28,030 bases of DNA. Origin: Rusavskia elegans. Its lineage: Eukaryota; Ascomycota; Lecanoromycetes; Teloschistales; Teloschistaceae. Positions 27,064 to 28,030 of the stretch are shown one piece after another (within the stretch, counting starts at the first letter, position 1; the number at the start of each line of letters is the position of its first letter). Both the position numbers and the translations under genes were made by a program. The DNA lies in assembly GCA_011316305.1 (NCBI GenBank), contig SAUG01000209.1, forward strand, positions 1-28,030, read 5' to 3'. Under the pieces are notes generated by a model. It had not been told where the DNA came from. It was given only the letters and a program-made list of their open reading frames with translations, and ran no database searches.

Positions 27064-27656
27064 GTTTTGGGGGAGGGGAGGCGGAGGGGGAGAGACAGAC
27101 GTTTAATGATTTATGAAAATCGCATTGGTTTATATGGATGGTATGGTGTGGCGACTGGGTTTTTGGCAGGGAAGGGAGAAAAGCACTAGAGATGGATATA
27201 TATTGATATTTCTTTTTGATGTTTTCTAGGATATTTATTGGGTTTGAGTTTCGTGCATTGCAATCGATATCTTTGAATATATCGATACTTTTTTCATGTT
27301 CCTCTCTCACTATCATGTGCACACCTCCGCATCGATCTCACTGAAACACACTTAACATATATACTCTCATCACCTACACTCATCACCCAACTTGCCAGTC
27401 TAACCCAACCCCCGAAGCCCCTCATATCTCCAGCCTAATACCCACATACCACCAGCTCCCACCCCCCTCTCCCCAACAGCTAAAAGATCGAACCCGCTTG
27501 TCTATCTGCTGTGAGCGTACATGAACATCATAGCATAGCATAGCATAATTTTCGTGAGACGAAGAATCGATCGAGCTGATGGATGTTCTGGGTGGGAAGT
27601 TAGGGTTTGAGTGAGAAGGTAGGTTGGTAGGTATGGTATAGGAGGCAGGTATAGTA

Positions 27657-27818
27657 GGTAGGTATGGTAGGTATGGTAGGTATGGTAGGTATGGTAGGTA
27701 TAGTAGGTATGGTAGGTATAGTAGGTATGGTAGGTATGGTAGGTAGGGTAGGTATGGTAGGTAGGGTAGGTATGGTAGGTAGGGTAGGTATGGTAGGTAG
27801 GGTAGGTATGGCAGGCAG
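27657..27818 (+). repeat. 9-bp minisatellite, 17 clear units plus one decayed
   Basis: Units of GGTAGGTAT run head to tail from 27657. Units six and eight begin with A instead of G. From about 27729 units ending in T alternate with units ending in G (GGTAGGTAG), making an 18-bp higher-order period. The last unit (27810-27818) is GGCAGGCAG. Decayed copies extend left to about 27617. Confidence 0.92.
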
Positions 27819-27907
27819 ACAAGTATGATAAAAATTCGCATGAGAGGGAGGTTTATAGGTAGGAGGTGGAGGGATAGGGGTGTAGGGCTAAGGGTAGGAA
27901 AGTGGCG

Positions 27908-27965
27908 AAGGGAGGAAGGGAGGAAGGAAGGGAGGGAGGGAGGAAGGGAGGAAGGGAGGAAGGGA
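27908..27965 (+). repeat. GGAA/GGGA polypurine tract
   Basis: Fifty-eight bases of pure A/G built from GGGA, GGAA and GGGAGGAA units. It contains several sets of four GGG runs, so a quadruplex or triplex form is possible. It adjoins further G-rich sequence to the window edge. Confidence 0.88.
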
Positions 27966-28030
27966 TTGAGGGAGGTAGGTATACGATGAAGATGGATGGG
28001 TGGGTAGCGATTTTAGTGTTTTTCTGGGGG

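Larger units (their letters stand above)
27064..28030. other. Right-hand non-coding region with simple repeats
   Basis: This holds the 3' untranslated region of the giant gene and low-complexity DNA. Visible items are G-rich runs directly after the stop (27069-27090), an 8-bp inverted repeat (ATCGATAT at 27263-27270 and ATATCGAT at 27279-27286, 8-base loop), a short TAGCA repeat (27531-27545), a 9-bp minisatellite and a GGAA polypurine tract (both listed). No protein-like frame was seen. Confidence 0.65.

Noticed and set aside
27263..27286. 8-bp inverted repeat ATCGATAT...ATATCGAT as a terminator hairpin
   Set aside because: Nuclear fungal genes do not end by hairpin and U-tract. The AT-rich palindrome is short enough to be chance and is only mentioned in the region description.
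27422..27841. Minus-strand open frames coding for Pro-Tyr-Leu or Tyr-His-Thr-type repeats
   Set aside because: They are the direct translation of the 9-bp minisatellite, which lacks stops in more than one frame. There is no conserved domain and no protein-like sequence outside the repeat.
1..28030. tRNA, rRNA, CRISPR, transposon, telomere repeat or biosynthetic cluster
   Set aside because: I looked across both strands and saw no cloverleaf with conserved A and B boxes, no transposase or reverse transcriptase motifs, no TTAGGG array, and no synthase or synthetase genes.

Overview
The window is nuclear DNA of a filamentous ascomycete (Pezizomycotina). The evidence is the short GT-AG introns with CTAAC/CTGAC-type branch points, CT-rich leaders downstream of TATA boxes, a Ser/Thr-rich GPI-type cell-surface protein tail, and above all a 20-kb gene that I recognise as Leashin (LAH, annotated in Aspergillus as 'involucrin repeat protein'). 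Leashin is the giant tether of Woronin bodies, organelles confined to Pezizomycotina. The sequence alone does not let me name a class or genus.

Layout: (1) 1-303, +, the 3' end of a Ser/Thr-rich, probably GPI-anchored surface protein. (2) 304-1301, a convergent intergenic region with a G-quadruplex-type tract. (3) 3580-1302, -, a two-exon gene for a 742-residue HAM1-like (DUF5923/DUF4449) putative lipid-binding protein. (4) 3581-4348, a divergent promoter region with a TATA box for each flanking gene. (5) 4349-6423, +, a three-exon malic enzyme of 608 residues with a mitochondrial-type leader. (6) 6424-6975, leader and promoter of the giant gene, with a good candidate 3' splice site. (7) 6976-27063, +, the giant Leashin-type gene, 6695 codons as read and 6674 if an in-frame 63-nt intron near its 3' end is removed. 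(8) 27064-28030, non-coding, with a 9-bp minisatellite and a GGAA polypurine tract.

The genes do not form an evident pathway. They look like independent housekeeping or cell-biology genes: cell surface, a lipid-binding protein of unknown role, mitochondrial C4 metabolism, and septal-pore organelle tethering. No mobile element, tRNA, rRNA, CRISPR array or secondary-metabolite cluster was seen.

The most rewarding part is the giant gene. It shows six Gly/Ala-rich hydrophobic segments spread along a basic N-terminal region, a His-rich cluster next to a CxxC motif, about 34 copies of a Lys-block/aromatic/acidic module (densest as an approximately 60-residue tandem array), a duplicated RRSPIxAWHQ module, and a C-terminal coiled coil plus globular domain. 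No wholly new system is claimed. The best new leads are the hidden in-frame intron, the repeated Lys-block module as a multivalent motif, and the N-terminal hydrophobic segments as possible organelle-binding elements.
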